From contig NZ_AQVC01000008.1 in the NCBI RefSeq assembly GCF_000372405.1, forward strand, positions 1 to 64,000: DNA of 64,000 nt. Direction: 5' to 3'. A program made the translations under genes and the position numbers. This document shows, in pieces, positions 37,094 to 45,276 of this stretch (positions are counted from its first letter, which is position 1; each line of letters starts with the position of its first letter). Under the pieces are notes generated by a model. The model did no database searches, was not told where the DNA came from, and worked only from the letters and a program-made list of their open reading frames with translations. The DNA comes from Porphyromonas somerae DSM 23386 (GTDB lineage: Bacteria > Bacteroidota > Bacteroidia > Bacteroidales > Porphyromonadaceae).

Positions 37094-37762
37094 ATGGCAT
37101 TAGACAAACAACAAGTCAGAGAAGTCATCGCAAAGAGAGTTGCTCTCGAATTAAAGGATGGTGACGTGGTCAATCTCGGTATCGGGCTGCCCACAATGGT
37201 TCCTTCCTTCTTGCCACAAGGCGTACATGTGATGCTACAGAGTGAAAATGGAATGATCGGCCTCGGAGCTACTCCCGAAGCAGGTCAGGAAGACCCCGAT
37301 TGGATCAATGCAGGTGGTGGTGCCATCACTACTGTGCCGGGTGCGGCTACATTCGATAGCGCCACCTCCTTCGGTATTATTCGCGGAGGTCACGTGGACG
37401 TTAGCGTACTAGGTGCCTTGGAAGTAGATGAAGAGGGCGACCTCGCCAATTGGATTATCCCAGGTAAGCGTGCCCCTGGTATGGGTGGTGCTATGGACCT
37501 ACTCGTAGGTACCAAAAAGGTGATCCTCGCTATGGAGCACACCGCCAAGGGCAATCCTAAGATCCTGAAGAAGTGCCGCCTACCACTTACTGCCAAGGGA
37601 CAGGTAGATATGATCGTCACCGAGATGTGCGTGATTGAGGTGCGTAAGGGCAAAGGTCTTTGGGTCACCGAGATATACGATGGCGTGAGTCGTGAAGAGA
37701 TACAAGCTGCAACAGAGGCTGAGCTTCATTTCGACGAAAACGTACAGCCAATGAAGCAATAA
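37094..37762 (+). CDS. atoA: acetoacetate:butyrate CoA-transferase, subunit B
   Basis: 222-residue beta subunit of the 3-oxoacid CoA-transferase. VNLGIGLPTMVPSFL and LQSENGMIGLG contain the catalytic glutamate motif SENG, and GAITTVPGAATFDSATSFGIIRGG is conserved. ATG 37094 (MALDKQQVREVI) is the family start; an in-frame upstream start would overlap kamE. It completes the AtoD subunit encoded at 27902. Confidence 0.94.
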   Translation: MALDKQQVREVIAKRVALELKDGDVVNLGIGLPTMVPSFLPQGVHVMLQSENGMIGLGATPEAGQEDPDWINAGGGAITTVPGAATFDSATSFGIIRGGHVDVSVLGALEVDEEGDLANWIIPGKRAPGMGGAMDLLVGTKKVILAMEHTAKGNPKILKKCRLPLTAKGQVDMIVTEMCVIEVRKGKGLWVTEIYDGVSREEIQAATEAELHFDENVQPMKQ

Positions 37763-37801
37763 AGATAGAGTCCATAAATAATAATATAGACAATACTGAT
37801 T

Positions 37802-38941
37802 ATGAATTTCAATTACACACCTCAGGAAGAACTCTTCTTGCAGATGATTAGAGAGTTTGCAGAGAAAGAGGTAAAGCCTCTAGCTGCAGAGATAGATGAA
37901 GAGGAGCGCTTCCCCATCGAGACCGTGGAGAAGATGAGCAAGCTCGGCCTTATGGGTATCACCATCCCAAAGGAGTACGGTGGAGCTGGAGCTACCAACC
38001 AGATCTACACCATGGCGGTAGAAGAGCTCAGTCGCGTTTGCGCTACCACTGGCGTAGTGGTATCAGCTCATAGCTCACTCTGCTGCGACCCAATTATGTT
38101 CTTTGGTACCCCCGAGCAGAAGGAGCGTTACCTACCACGCCTCGCATCGGGTGAGTGGATTGGTGCCTTCGGACTTACCGAGCCCAATGCCGGTACCGAC
38201 GCAGCTGGTCAGCAGACCTTCGCTGTAGAGGAGGAAGACCACTACGTACTCAATGGCAATAAGATCTTCATCACCAATGCCGAGTATGCCCACGTCTACA
38301 TCATCTTCGCCATGACCGATAAGAGCCTTGGCAATAAGGGCATCTCTGCCTTTATCGTGGAGAAAGACTTCCCTGGCTTCTCAGTAGGAAAGAAGGAGCT
38401 CAAGATGGGTATCCGTGGCTCAGCTACTTGCGAGCTGATTATGGAGAATTGCATCGTGCCAAAGGAGAATCTCCTCGGTAAGGTAGGTCAAGGCTTCAAA
38501 GTAGCTATGAAGACCCTCGATGGTGGTCGTATCGGTATCGCTTCACAGGCTCTTGGTATTGCCCGTGGTGCTATGGAGGAGACCGTGAAGTACACCAAAG
38601 AGCGTAAGCAGTTTGGTCGCAGTATCGCAAAGTTCCAGAATACCCAATTCCAGTTGGCCGACCTCGAGGCACGCATCGAGTGCGCGTCGCTACTTGTTCG
38701 TAAAGCAGCGTGGTGCAAAGACAACGGCCAGCCCTACACCGTTCCTGCCGCTCGTGCCAAGCTCTATTGTGCCGAGACAGCAATGGAGATGACCAATAAG
38801 GCCGTCCAATTCCACGGCGGATACGGCTACACCCGTGAGTATCCAGTGGAGCGAATGATGCGCGATGCCAAGATTACCGAGATCTACGAGGGTACCAGTG
38901 AGGTACAGCGTATGGTGATTGCAGCCAATCTACTGAAGTAA
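37802..38941 (+). CDS. acdA: butyryl-CoA dehydrogenase
   Basis: 379-residue short-chain acyl-CoA dehydrogenase, FAD-dependent, here reducing crotonyl-CoA to butyryl-CoA. FGLTEPNAGTDA and KIFITNAEYA are FAD-binding motifs; the catalytic glutamate lies in RDAKITEIYEGTSEVQRM near the C terminus. It is followed directly by etfB and etfA, the usual Bcd-EtfAB complex that can bifurcate electrons from NADH to crotonyl-CoA and ferredoxin. Confidence 0.94.
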   Translation: MNFNYTPQEELFLQMIREFAEKEVKPLAAEIDEEERFPIETVEKMSKLGLMGITIPKEYGGAGATNQIYTMAVEELSRVCATTGVVVSAHSSLCCDPIMFFGTPEQKERYLPRLASGEWIGAFGLTEPNAGTDAAGQQTFAVEEEDHYVLNGNKIFITNAEYAHVYIIFAMTDKSLGNKGISAFIVEKDFPGFSVGKKELKMGIRGSATCELIMENCIVPKENLLGKVGQGFKVAMKTLDGGRIGIASQALGIARGAMEETVKYTKERKQFGRSIAKFQNTQFQLADLEARIECASLLVRKAAWCKDNGQPYTVPAARAKLYCAETAMEMTNKAVQFHGGYGYTREYPVERMMRDAKITEIYEGTSEVQRMVIAANLLK

Positions 38942-38966
38942 AAACGAGTAAATACATTCCTGAAAT

Positions 38967-39755
38967 ATGAAGATTTTAGTTTGCATAAAGCAAGTTCCAG
39001 ATACCACTGAGATCAAGCTTGATCCAGTCAAGGGTACCCTCATCCGTACCGGTGTACCAAGTATTATGAATCCCGATGATAAGGGTGCTCTCGAGCAGGC
39101 ACTACAGTTCAAAGATCGCTTCGGTGCCGAGGTTGATGTCATCACCATGGGACCTCCTCAGGCCAAGGCTGTTCTTTACGAGGCTTTTGGTATGGGTTGC
39201 GACAAAGGCTTCCTCATCACCGACCGCAAGTTTGGTGGTGCCGATACCCTTGCTACCAGCTACACCATCTCCCAAGCCATCAAGTCGCTAGAGCCTTATG
39301 ATGTGATCCTTGCAGGTCGTCAGGCCATCGATGGTGACACCGCACAGGTAGGTCCACAGATTGCCGAGCAGCTCGACCTCCCACAGATCACCTACGTAGA
39401 GCATGTTGATTATGATGGTAAGAAGACCCTCACCGTCAAGAAAAACCTTGAGGACGGTCACGAATACCTAGAGGTAGACCTCCCCTGCATGCTCACCTTC
39501 TTGGCATCGGCGTACCAGCCACGCTACATGAATGTCTCCGACATCATGACCGCCTTTGACAAAGAGATTGTAGAGCTCAACTTCGGCTCCTTCCCAGTTG
39601 ATGAGACTCGCCTAGGGCTCAAGGGATCGCCTACCAACGTGAACAAGTCCTTTACCAAGGGTGCCAAGGCCATGGGTACACTCCACGAAGAGCTGACCCC
39701 AGAGGAGGCTGCCGATATCATCTTAGAAAAACTGCAAGAGAAATTTATTATTTAA
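38967..39755 (+). CDS. etfB: electron transfer flavoprotein beta subunit
   Basis: 262-residue EtfB. MKILVCIKQVPDTTEIKLDPVKG (read MKILVCIKQVPDT first) is the family N terminus, with MNPDDKGALEQAL, VITMGPPQA and DVILAGRQAIDGDTAQVGPQ nucleotide-binding segments and the C-terminal TPEEAADIILEKLQ. It pairs with EtfA (10 bp downstream) and the acyl-CoA dehydrogenase upstream. Confidence 0.96.
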   Translation: MKILVCIKQVPDTTEIKLDPVKGTLIRTGVPSIMNPDDKGALEQALQFKDRFGAEVDVITMGPPQAKAVLYEAFGMGCDKGFLITDRKFGGADTLATSYTISQAIKSLEPYDVILAGRQAIDGDTAQVGPQIAEQLDLPQITYVEHVDYDGKKTLTVKKNLEDGHEYLEVDLPCMLTFLASAYQPRYMNVSDIMTAFDKEIVELNFGSFPVDETRLGLKGSPTNVNKSFTKGAKAMGTLHEELTPEEAADIILEKLQEKFII

Positions 39756-39764
39756 GAAGCGACT

Positions 39765-40772
39765 ATGGAACAATATAAAGGTATACTAGTATTTGCAGAG
39801 CAGCGCAATGGCATCGTTCAGAATGTTGCCTTTGAGTTGCTTGGAAAAGCCCGCGACCTTGCCGATTCAATCAACGAGCAGGTAACAGCAGTACTCCTCG
39901 GTAAGGGGGTAGAGCCACTCTCAGAGCAGCTCATCCATGCTGGTGCCGATAGAGTGCTGGTGGTAGATCACAACCTCCTCAAGGATTATATCACAGAGCC
40001 CTATGCCGAGGCCATCTGCCATATCGTCCACACCTACAAGCCCGAGATCGTACTTCTAGGTGCTACCACTATTGGTCGCGACCTTGGTCCAAGACTTTCG
40101 TCAAGGCTTCACACCGGTCTTACTGCCGATTGTACTTCACTCGATATCAATGAGGAACGCAATCTGCTCATGACCCGTCCAGCCTTCGGAGGTAACCTTA
40201 TGGCTACCATCATCTGTAAGAACAGCCGACCACAGATGTCTACCGTTCGTCCAGGCGTGATGCGCCGTAAGCCAAGCGATGCCAGTCGTAAGGGTGTGGT
40301 AGAAAAGGTAGAGGTGCCCTTTGATATTGAGAAGTGCCAGAGAGTTCGCCTGATCCGTAAAGAGACAGAGACCAAGACACTCATTGATATCACCGAGGCC
40401 AACGTACTTGTCTCAGGTGGCCGTGGCGTAGGTACTGGCAATGGCTTCAGCAAGCTACAAGAGCTGGCCGAGACCCTCAATGCCGAAGTCTCCTCTTCAC
40501 GTGCTATGGTTGATGCTGGTATCATCGGTCACGAGCGTCAGGTAGGTCAGACCGGTAAGACCGTTCGCCCTGACCTCTACCTAGCCCTTGGTATCTCAGG
40601 AGCTATTCAGCACTTGGCTGGTATGGAGGAGAGTGAGTACATCATCGCCGTTAATAAAGATAAGTTCGCACCTATCTTCCAAGTAGCCGACCTCGGCGTG
40701 GTAGGCGACCTCCACAAGATCGTCCCTATCCTTACTCAGAAACTCCAAGCTCTCCAAGATAAGGAGCGTTGA
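39765..40772 (+). CDS. etfA: electron transfer flavoprotein alpha subunit
   Basis: 335-residue EtfA. The C-terminal FAD domain shows SGGRGVGTGNGFSKLQELA, SSSRAMVDAGIIGHERQVGQTG, LYLALGISGAIQHLAGM and IIAVNKDKFAPIFQVADLGVVGD, all classic EtfA motifs. The N-terminal half is the electron-carrier fold. It ends 1 bp before the crotonase gene, so translation is likely coupled. Confidence 0.96.
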   Translation: MEQYKGILVFAEQRNGIVQNVAFELLGKARDLADSINEQVTAVLLGKGVEPLSEQLIHAGADRVLVVDHNLLKDYITEPYAEAICHIVHTYKPEIVLLGATTIGRDLGPRLSSRLHTGLTADCTSLDINEERNLLMTRPAFGGNLMATIICKNSRPQMSTVRPGVMRRKPSDASRKGVVEKVEVPFDIEKCQRVRLIRKETETKTLIDITEANVLVSGGRGVGTGNGFSKLQELAETLNAEVSSSRAMVDAGIIGHERQVGQTGKTVRPDLYLALGISGAIQHLAGMEESEYIIAVNKDKFAPIFQVADLGVVGDLHKIVPILTQKLQALQDKER

Positions 40773-40773
40773 G

Positions 40774-41541
40774 ATGATGGAGTATCAGACCATTAAAGTG
40801 GATGGTAATGGGGCAATCACCACCATTACCATCCACCGTCCCGAGGCCCTCAATGCACTCTCTACCCGAGTGCTCGAGGAGCTCGGCGATGCTCTCAATC
40901 ATCTAGCCCCCTCCACCCGCGTGCTCATCGTCACTGGGGCGGGTCGAAGTTTTGTCGCTGGTGCCGATATCAGCGAGATGTCGCACTTCACCCCCGAGGA
41001 GGCACTCACCTTCGGTCAGCGTGGTGCCAAAGTCTTTCGCCAGCTAGAGCTCCTTCCCATCCCTGTGATTGCCGCTGTCAACGGCTTTGCACTTGGCGGA
41101 GGGTGCGAACTCGCTATGGCGTGCGACTTCCGTATCGCCTCCGAAAAGGCCAAGTTCGGTCAGCCCGAAGTGGGGCTCGGCATCCCTCCCGGCTTCAGTG
41201 GTACCCAAAGGCTACCACGCCTAGTAGGTGCCGGAGTGGCGAGTGAATTGATCTTCACCGCCCGCATCATTCCAGCCGATGAGGCTCTTCGAATAGGGCT
41301 CGTCAATAGAGTGGTAGCACCCGAAGAGCTTCTACCCACGGTCCAAGCGATTGCCGAGGAGATCGCCGCTAAGTCACCCCACGCCGTTGCCCTCTCCAAG
41401 ATGGCGATCCAGCGTGGTCTGCAAGCCGATATTGATACCGCCATCGCCATCGAAAACCACCTCTTTAGCAACGCCTTTGCCTCTCCCGAGCAAAAGGAGG
41501 GGATGAGTGCCTTCCTAGAGAAGCGGACCCCAAAGTTTTAG
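40774..41541 (+). CDS. enoyl-CoA hydratase (crotonase)
   Basis: 255-residue crotonase-family enzyme, here interconverting crotonyl-CoA and 3-hydroxybutyryl-CoA. The oxyanion-hole segments are [11 protein letters not shown] and [15 protein letters not shown]. Catalytic glutamates are within the latter region and [14 protein letters not shown]. With Hbd it links the operon to acetoacetyl-CoA. ATG 40774 or 40777 can serve as the start. Confidence 0.92.
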   Translation: MMEYQTIKVDGNGAITTITIHRPEALNALSTRVLEELGDALNHLAPSTRVLIVTGAGRSFVAGADISEMSHFTPEEALTFGQRGAKVFRQLELLPIPVIAAVNGFALGGGCELAMACDFRIASEKAKFGQPEVGLGIPPGFSGTQRLPRLVGAGVASELIFTARIIPADEALRIGLVNRVVAPEELLPTVQAIAEEIAAKSPHAVALSKMAIQRGLQADIDTAIAIENHLFSNAFASPEQKEGMSAFLEKRTPKF

Positions 41542-41573
41542 ATTCCAAAACCAATAATAAACAACAAGATATT

Positions 41574-42419
41574 ATGAAAATCGTAGTACTCGGAAATGGC
41601 ACCATGGGTGCTGGCATAGCACAGACTATGGCACAGAAGTCTCTAGAAGTGACTATGAAAGGTCGCTCTACAGAGTCACTAGGCAGAGCTATGGCTCGTA
41701 TGGAGAAGGGGCTCAATCGTCAGGTAGATAAAGGACGTATGACCGCAGAGGATCGCGACGCTATCCTCGCTCGCATCACCACCACTACCGACTTTGAGCA
41801 GGTCAAGGATGCCGACCTCGTGATTGAGGCAGTGAGCGAAGAGATGGAGGTGAAGAAAGAGATCCTCACCCACCTCTGCTCTATCCTACAGCCCGAGGCG
41901 ATCATCGCCACCAATACCTCCTCTCTCTCTATCACCGAGCTAGCAGCGGCTACCAAGCGACCAGAGAAGGTGATCGGTATGCACTTCTTCAACCCCGTAC
42001 CAGTGATGAAATTGGTAGAGGTGATCACTGGCCAGCTCACTAGCGAAGCCACCCTCACCACCGTGCTACAGCTTTGTGAGCAGCTCGGCAAGGTGGCAGT
42101 GAAGGTCAATGAAGCCCCTGGATTTGTAGTCAATCGTATCCTGATCCCTATGATCAATGAGGCGATCGGTGAATATGCCGATGGTGTCGCTACCGTAGAG
42201 GAGATCGATACCGCTATGAAGTTGGGTGCCAACCACCCAATGGGACCACTCGAGCTGGGCGACTTCATCGGGCTCGATGTATGCCTTGCTATTATGGAGG
42301 TGCTCTTCAATGAGTATGGCGATCCTAAGTACCGCCCTCATACCCTACTTCGCAAGATGGTTCGTGCCAACCTCCTCGGCCGTAAGACCGGTAGAGGCTT
42401 CTACGACTACAGCAAGTAA
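41574..42419 (+). CDS. hbd: 3-hydroxybutyryl-CoA dehydrogenase
   Basis: 281-residue enzyme reducing acetoacetyl-CoA to 3-hydroxybutyryl-CoA with NAD(P)H. The dinucleotide motif is [16 protein letters not shown], the active-site region [15 protein letters not shown] (catalytic His) and [19 protein letters not shown] (Asn). C-terminal helix [22 protein letters not shown] is typical (about residues 255-277). It is the last gene of the lysine operon. Pta, Ack and thiolase genes are not in the window. Confidence 0.95.
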   Translation: MKIVVLGNGTMGAGIAQTMAQKSLEVTMKGRSTESLGRAMARMEKGLNRQVDKGRMTAEDRDAILARITTTTDFEQVKDADLVIEAVSEEMEVKKEILTHLCSILQPEAIIATNTSSLSITELAAATKRPEKVIGMHFFNPVPVMKLVEVITGQLTSEATLTTVLQLCEQLGKVAVKVNEAPGFVVNRILIPMINEAIGEYADGVATVEEIDTAMKLGANHPMGPLELGDFIGLDVCLAIMEVLFNEYGDPKYRPHTLLRKMVRANLLGRKTGRGFYDYSK

Positions 42420-42444
42420 CCCTTATCTTACGATACCCACATCG

Positions 42445-42485
42445 GATGGTGGAGTGGCTCATGAGCTACTTCACCATCTTTTTTT
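42445..42485 (+). terminator. lysine operon terminator
   Basis: GATGGTGGAGTGGCT / AGCTACTTCACCATC stem with G-U pairs and CATG loop, followed by TTTTTTT. Confidence 0.92.
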
Positions 42486-42548
42486 GCCGATTGTTACTTT
42501 AGGAGTCCATGAACCGTACAAAATTTTCTGTTCTGAGAAGCCAAAAGT

Positions 42549-42628
42549 TTAGTTGCAACTAAGCAATCGGTTAGTTGCAACTAAACTTTTGCTGAGATGC
42601 AACTAACCGATTGCTTAGTTGCATCTCA
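42549..42628. repeat. 22-bp palindromic array, copy D (3.6 units)
   Basis: Units start at 42549, 42571, 42593 and 42615 (partial). Cores are TTAGTTGCAACTAA, TTAGTTGCAACTAA, TGAGATGCAACTAA and TTAGTTGCATCTCA; linkers GCAATCGG, ACTTTTGC and CCGATTGC. The last 1.6 units equal copy A. CAAAAGT precedes unit 1. Nothing else is seen in 42629-42792. Confidence 0.92.
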
Positions 42629-42792
42629 GTTGACGGTTTTATATGTTGTTGGATATCAAGGGATTCTGAAGGGCGGTTTTGGTGCTTTGAAACCTGCTCT
42701 ATTTTGTAGTATTGAACCCCTTATAAGCAGGTGAAATAGGCGTGAAGCAGATTTAAGAACTAAAGTTTTGCTAAAGTCCTAATAGGTGGGGG

Positions 42793-43995
42793 TTAGAGGG
42801 TGTAGAGGTGGAGCAACTGGGGGGCAACGGCGTCGATGCCGAAGGAGCAGACGGTGTCGGCAATCTGCTTTCTATCTTTTGGAGTGGGTGTGTGTGTCAC
42901 GGCACGAGCCATGGCAGTGGTGTCGTATGGCTGAATGAGCTGACCATTGCCACTCTCCGGGCGAATGATATCGGGGATCCCACCTACGCCAAAGGCGATG
43001 GCAGGGGTACCACAAGCGATGCCTTCCACAAGTGTTTGCCCAAGCGTCTCGTATCTTGAGGTGGAGAGGATGGTGGAGGCCGTTTGGTAGAGCTTTACCA
43101 GCTCCTCTCCCTCGGCTCGGGGAATATGTCGGTAGGGGATTGGTATCTGCTCTAGTAGAGACTTATCCTTGATTTGCCCCACCAAAGTGATGCTTGCACT
43201 GCTTGCCCACTCTTCGGAGAGTGCCTTTGCTTCTCGGAGCATTTGCACTAATAAATCGGGTCCTTTCACGGGATCATCAATGCGTGAGGCAACGAGTAAG
43301 AGGCTGCTTTCTTGCTTTTTCGTAGCCGAATCTGGGCAAAACCGCTTCAGGTCTATCGGATTGTGTAGCACCGTGATCGCACTCTTACTAAAGAGGGGCG
43401 ACGCATCGGCCGCTTTTGCCACCGCATTACTCACAGCCACGAGGTGTATTTGCTCAAGCGAAAGATCCTTTTTCGCCTGAAAGAGCCTACTCGAATGGTC
43501 CTGCTTGCTTTTGCTACCCATAAGCGGACAACTTCCACATCCCTCGGTGAATCTTTGGCAAAAAGAGGTCTCGCCATTTGCTCCGATAGAGTAGGGGATA
43601 TGGCAACCGCCCGTGAGTGGCCAGAAGTCGTGGAGGGTCCAGAAAAACCGTTTCCCTTTTATGGAGAGCAATTCTGCCAGACCTTTGACGGATAGAAACC
43701 CTTGCTGTACCCAATGAATATGAACCACCTCCGCCCACGCCACCCATGGGTGGTGGGCAATATCAAGACCGTATCGGGCAGTGGAGAAGCGAAAGAGGTT
43801 TTTGCGTTGGTAGCCGACAGCACGGAGCGTATCTAGGAGGTCGGCAAGGAAACTGACCCGATGTTGCCACCCAAACTCTGTGATGGTGAGCATCCGCACC
43901 TCCATCCCTGCCTGTGAGAGGAGTGCCATTGTCCGCTGGCACGCCACTGCAGCACCACCGCCACTCGGGTAGGTATTGAGGAGAAGAATCTTCAT
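42793..43995 (-). CDS. glycosyltransferase family 4
   Basis: 400-residue GT-B glycosyltransferase. The N-terminal MKILLLNTYPSGGGAAVACQ is the acceptor-side Rossmann motif and HDFWPLTGGCHI is typical of this subgroup. The C-terminal donor domain shows VASRIDDPVKGPDLLVQ, STSRYETLGQTLVEG (EX7E-like) and CGTPAIAFGVGGIPDII. It may act in surface polysaccharide or LPS synthesis; donor and acceptor are unknown. ATG 43995 abuts the pdxB stop (TGATG), so the two are coupled. Confidence 0.86.
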   Translation of the reverse strand: MKILLLNTYPSGGGAAVACQRTMALLSQAGMEVRMLTITEFGWQHRVSFLADLLDTLRAVGYQRKNLFRFSTARYGLDIAHHPWVAWAEVVHIHWVQQGFLSVKGLAELLSIKGKRFFWTLHDFWPLTGGCHIPYSIGANGETSFCQRFTEGCGSCPLMGSKSKQDHSSRLFQAKKDLSLEQIHLVAVSNAVAKAADASPLFSKSAITVLHNPIDLKRFCPDSATKKQESSLLLVASRIDDPVKGPDLLVQMLREAKALSEEWASSASITLVGQIKDKSLLEQIPIPYRHIPRAEGEELVKLYQTASTILSTSRYETLGQTLVEGIACGTPAIAFGVGGIPDIIRPESGNGQLIQPYDTTAMARAVTHTPTPKDRKQIADTVCSFGIDAVAPQLLHLYTL

Positions 43996-45113
43996 CAGTC
44001 TATTATCCGAAAACCAATGCCTTGTGCTGCCTCTGCCCATTCCCCCATCTCACATCTCCGGAGCTGGTACTCCGAGGGCTCATAGGGGTAGTGGTATTCT
44101 CGCCGAAGGGTTTCAAACTCTTGGGATCGCTCCCTAAGGGTACGATCCACTCCTCTGATGCCAAAGGTTTGTAAGAGTGCCTCCCATAGAGGTTGGTCAC
44201 TAGAGAGATGTAGTAGGGGAGCGCTCAAGGGGGTTGGGTAGAGTGGCTCCAAGCTACTGAGCTTTAGTCCGAAGTGCTCCAAACCATGCTCTATGCATGT
44301 CCGTGCACCATTGGCCTTACCCTGAGCAGAGAAGCCAGCGATGTGCGGTGTGGCTAGCCAAGTCTGCTTCAGTAGCTCTTGCGAGATATTGGGCTCCCCC
44401 TCCCAGCAGTCCATCACTAGGTCTGTGATTTTGCCTTCACGCAAACCCCTCAGTAGGGCCGAGGTGTCGGTCACTGCGCCACGACAAGCATTCATGATGA
44501 TCGGTTTCCTTTGGAGTAGATCTACCAACCTATCATCTAGTAGGTGCACCGTCCGATCCTCCCCCTCCTTAATAAGTGGCACGTGAAAAGCGATGATATC
44601 GGCCCTCGTGGCTATCTCTTGGAGTGAGACAAAGCCTGCCGACCCCTCTGCCCTTGCCCGTGGAGGGTCATTGAGAAGCACCTTCATCCCCAGCGCCCGG
44701 GCATTTCGTGCCACCCTACGCCCTACGTTGCCCACCCCTACAATTCCTATCACCTTGCCACGAGGATCCCACCCACACTCCACCGCCCTAAGGGCTATGG
44801 CAGTGGCAAAGTACTGCGCCACCGCTTCGGCATTACAGCCGGGGGCATTGTACCAGGTGATGCCCGCCTGGTGGCAGAAGTGGGTATCGATGTGGTCAAA
44901 ACCGATCGTCGCCGAGGTGATCAGCTGCACCCGAGAGTGCTCCAGAAGCGCTCGACCGCACTTCGTGGTACTCCGAATAATCAGCCAATCCGTCTCCTTC
45001 ACTGCCTCCGGGGCAAACTCCTCCGAGGGGAGATAGGTCACCTTCCCCAGCTCTTCCGCCACTCCCTGAATGTAGGGCACCGAGCTCTCTGCTACTATCT
45101 TAAGCCGTTTCAT
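43995..45113 (-). CDS. pdxB: erythronate-4-phosphate dehydrogenase
   Basis: 372-residue PdxB, a D-2-hydroxyacid dehydrogenase family enzyme in DXP-dependent PLP biosynthesis. ADWLIIRST-like N-terminal region (here ETDWLIIRSTTKC), GFDHIDTHFCHQAGITW, NAPGCNAEAVAQY, then the NAD motif GKVIGIVGVGNVGRRVA and catalytic HVPL and H in TPHIAGFSAQGKA are visible. The C-terminal DUF3410-like domain is present, distinguishing PdxB from SerA. PLP is needed by KamA, KamDE and GlyA, encoded nearby. Confidence 0.93.
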   Translation of the reverse strand: MKRLKIVAESSVPYIQGVAEELGKVTYLPSEEFAPEAVKETDWLIIRSTTKCGRALLEHSRVQLITSATIGFDHIDTHFCHQAGITWYNAPGCNAEAVAQYFATAIALRAVECGWDPRGKVIGIVGVGNVGRRVARNARALGMKVLLNDPPRARAEGSAGFVSLQEIATRADIIAFHVPLIKEGEDRTVHLLDDRLVDLLQRKPIIMNACRGAVTDTSALLRGLREGKITDLVMDCWEGEPNISQELLKQTWLATPHIAGFSAQGKANGARTCIEHGLEHFGLKLSSLEPLYPTPLSAPLLHLSSDQPLWEALLQTFGIRGVDRTLRERSQEFETLRREYHYPYEPSEYQLRRCEMGEWAEAAQGIGFRIID

Positions 45114-45145
45114 ACGCTTTCTCCGCGCCTCCCCCTTCCTCTCCC

Positions 45146-45153
45146 CAAAGGTA
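45146..45153 (-). promoter_or_regulatory. -7 box of pdxB-glycosyltransferase
   Basis: Minus-strand TACCTTTG fits TAnnTTTG, 33 bp upstream of the pdxB start. No convincing -33 box. Confidence 0.45.
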
Positions 45154-45233
45154 CCATTTTATTCCGATCCCCACGCCTTCCTTTACCAATCAATATACCT
45201 AGTATAGGGGAGAATAGAGTTACTGGAATTTAT

Positions 45234-45241
45234 TACCTTTG
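45234..45241 (+). promoter_or_regulatory. -7 box of the TonB receptor operon
   Basis: TACCTTTG at 45234-45241, 36 bp upstream of the ATG at 45277. The -33 region lacks a clear TTTG. Confidence 0.5.
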
Positions 45242-45276
45242 CAATAAACAATAACAATTCGTTTAATTAATAAAAT

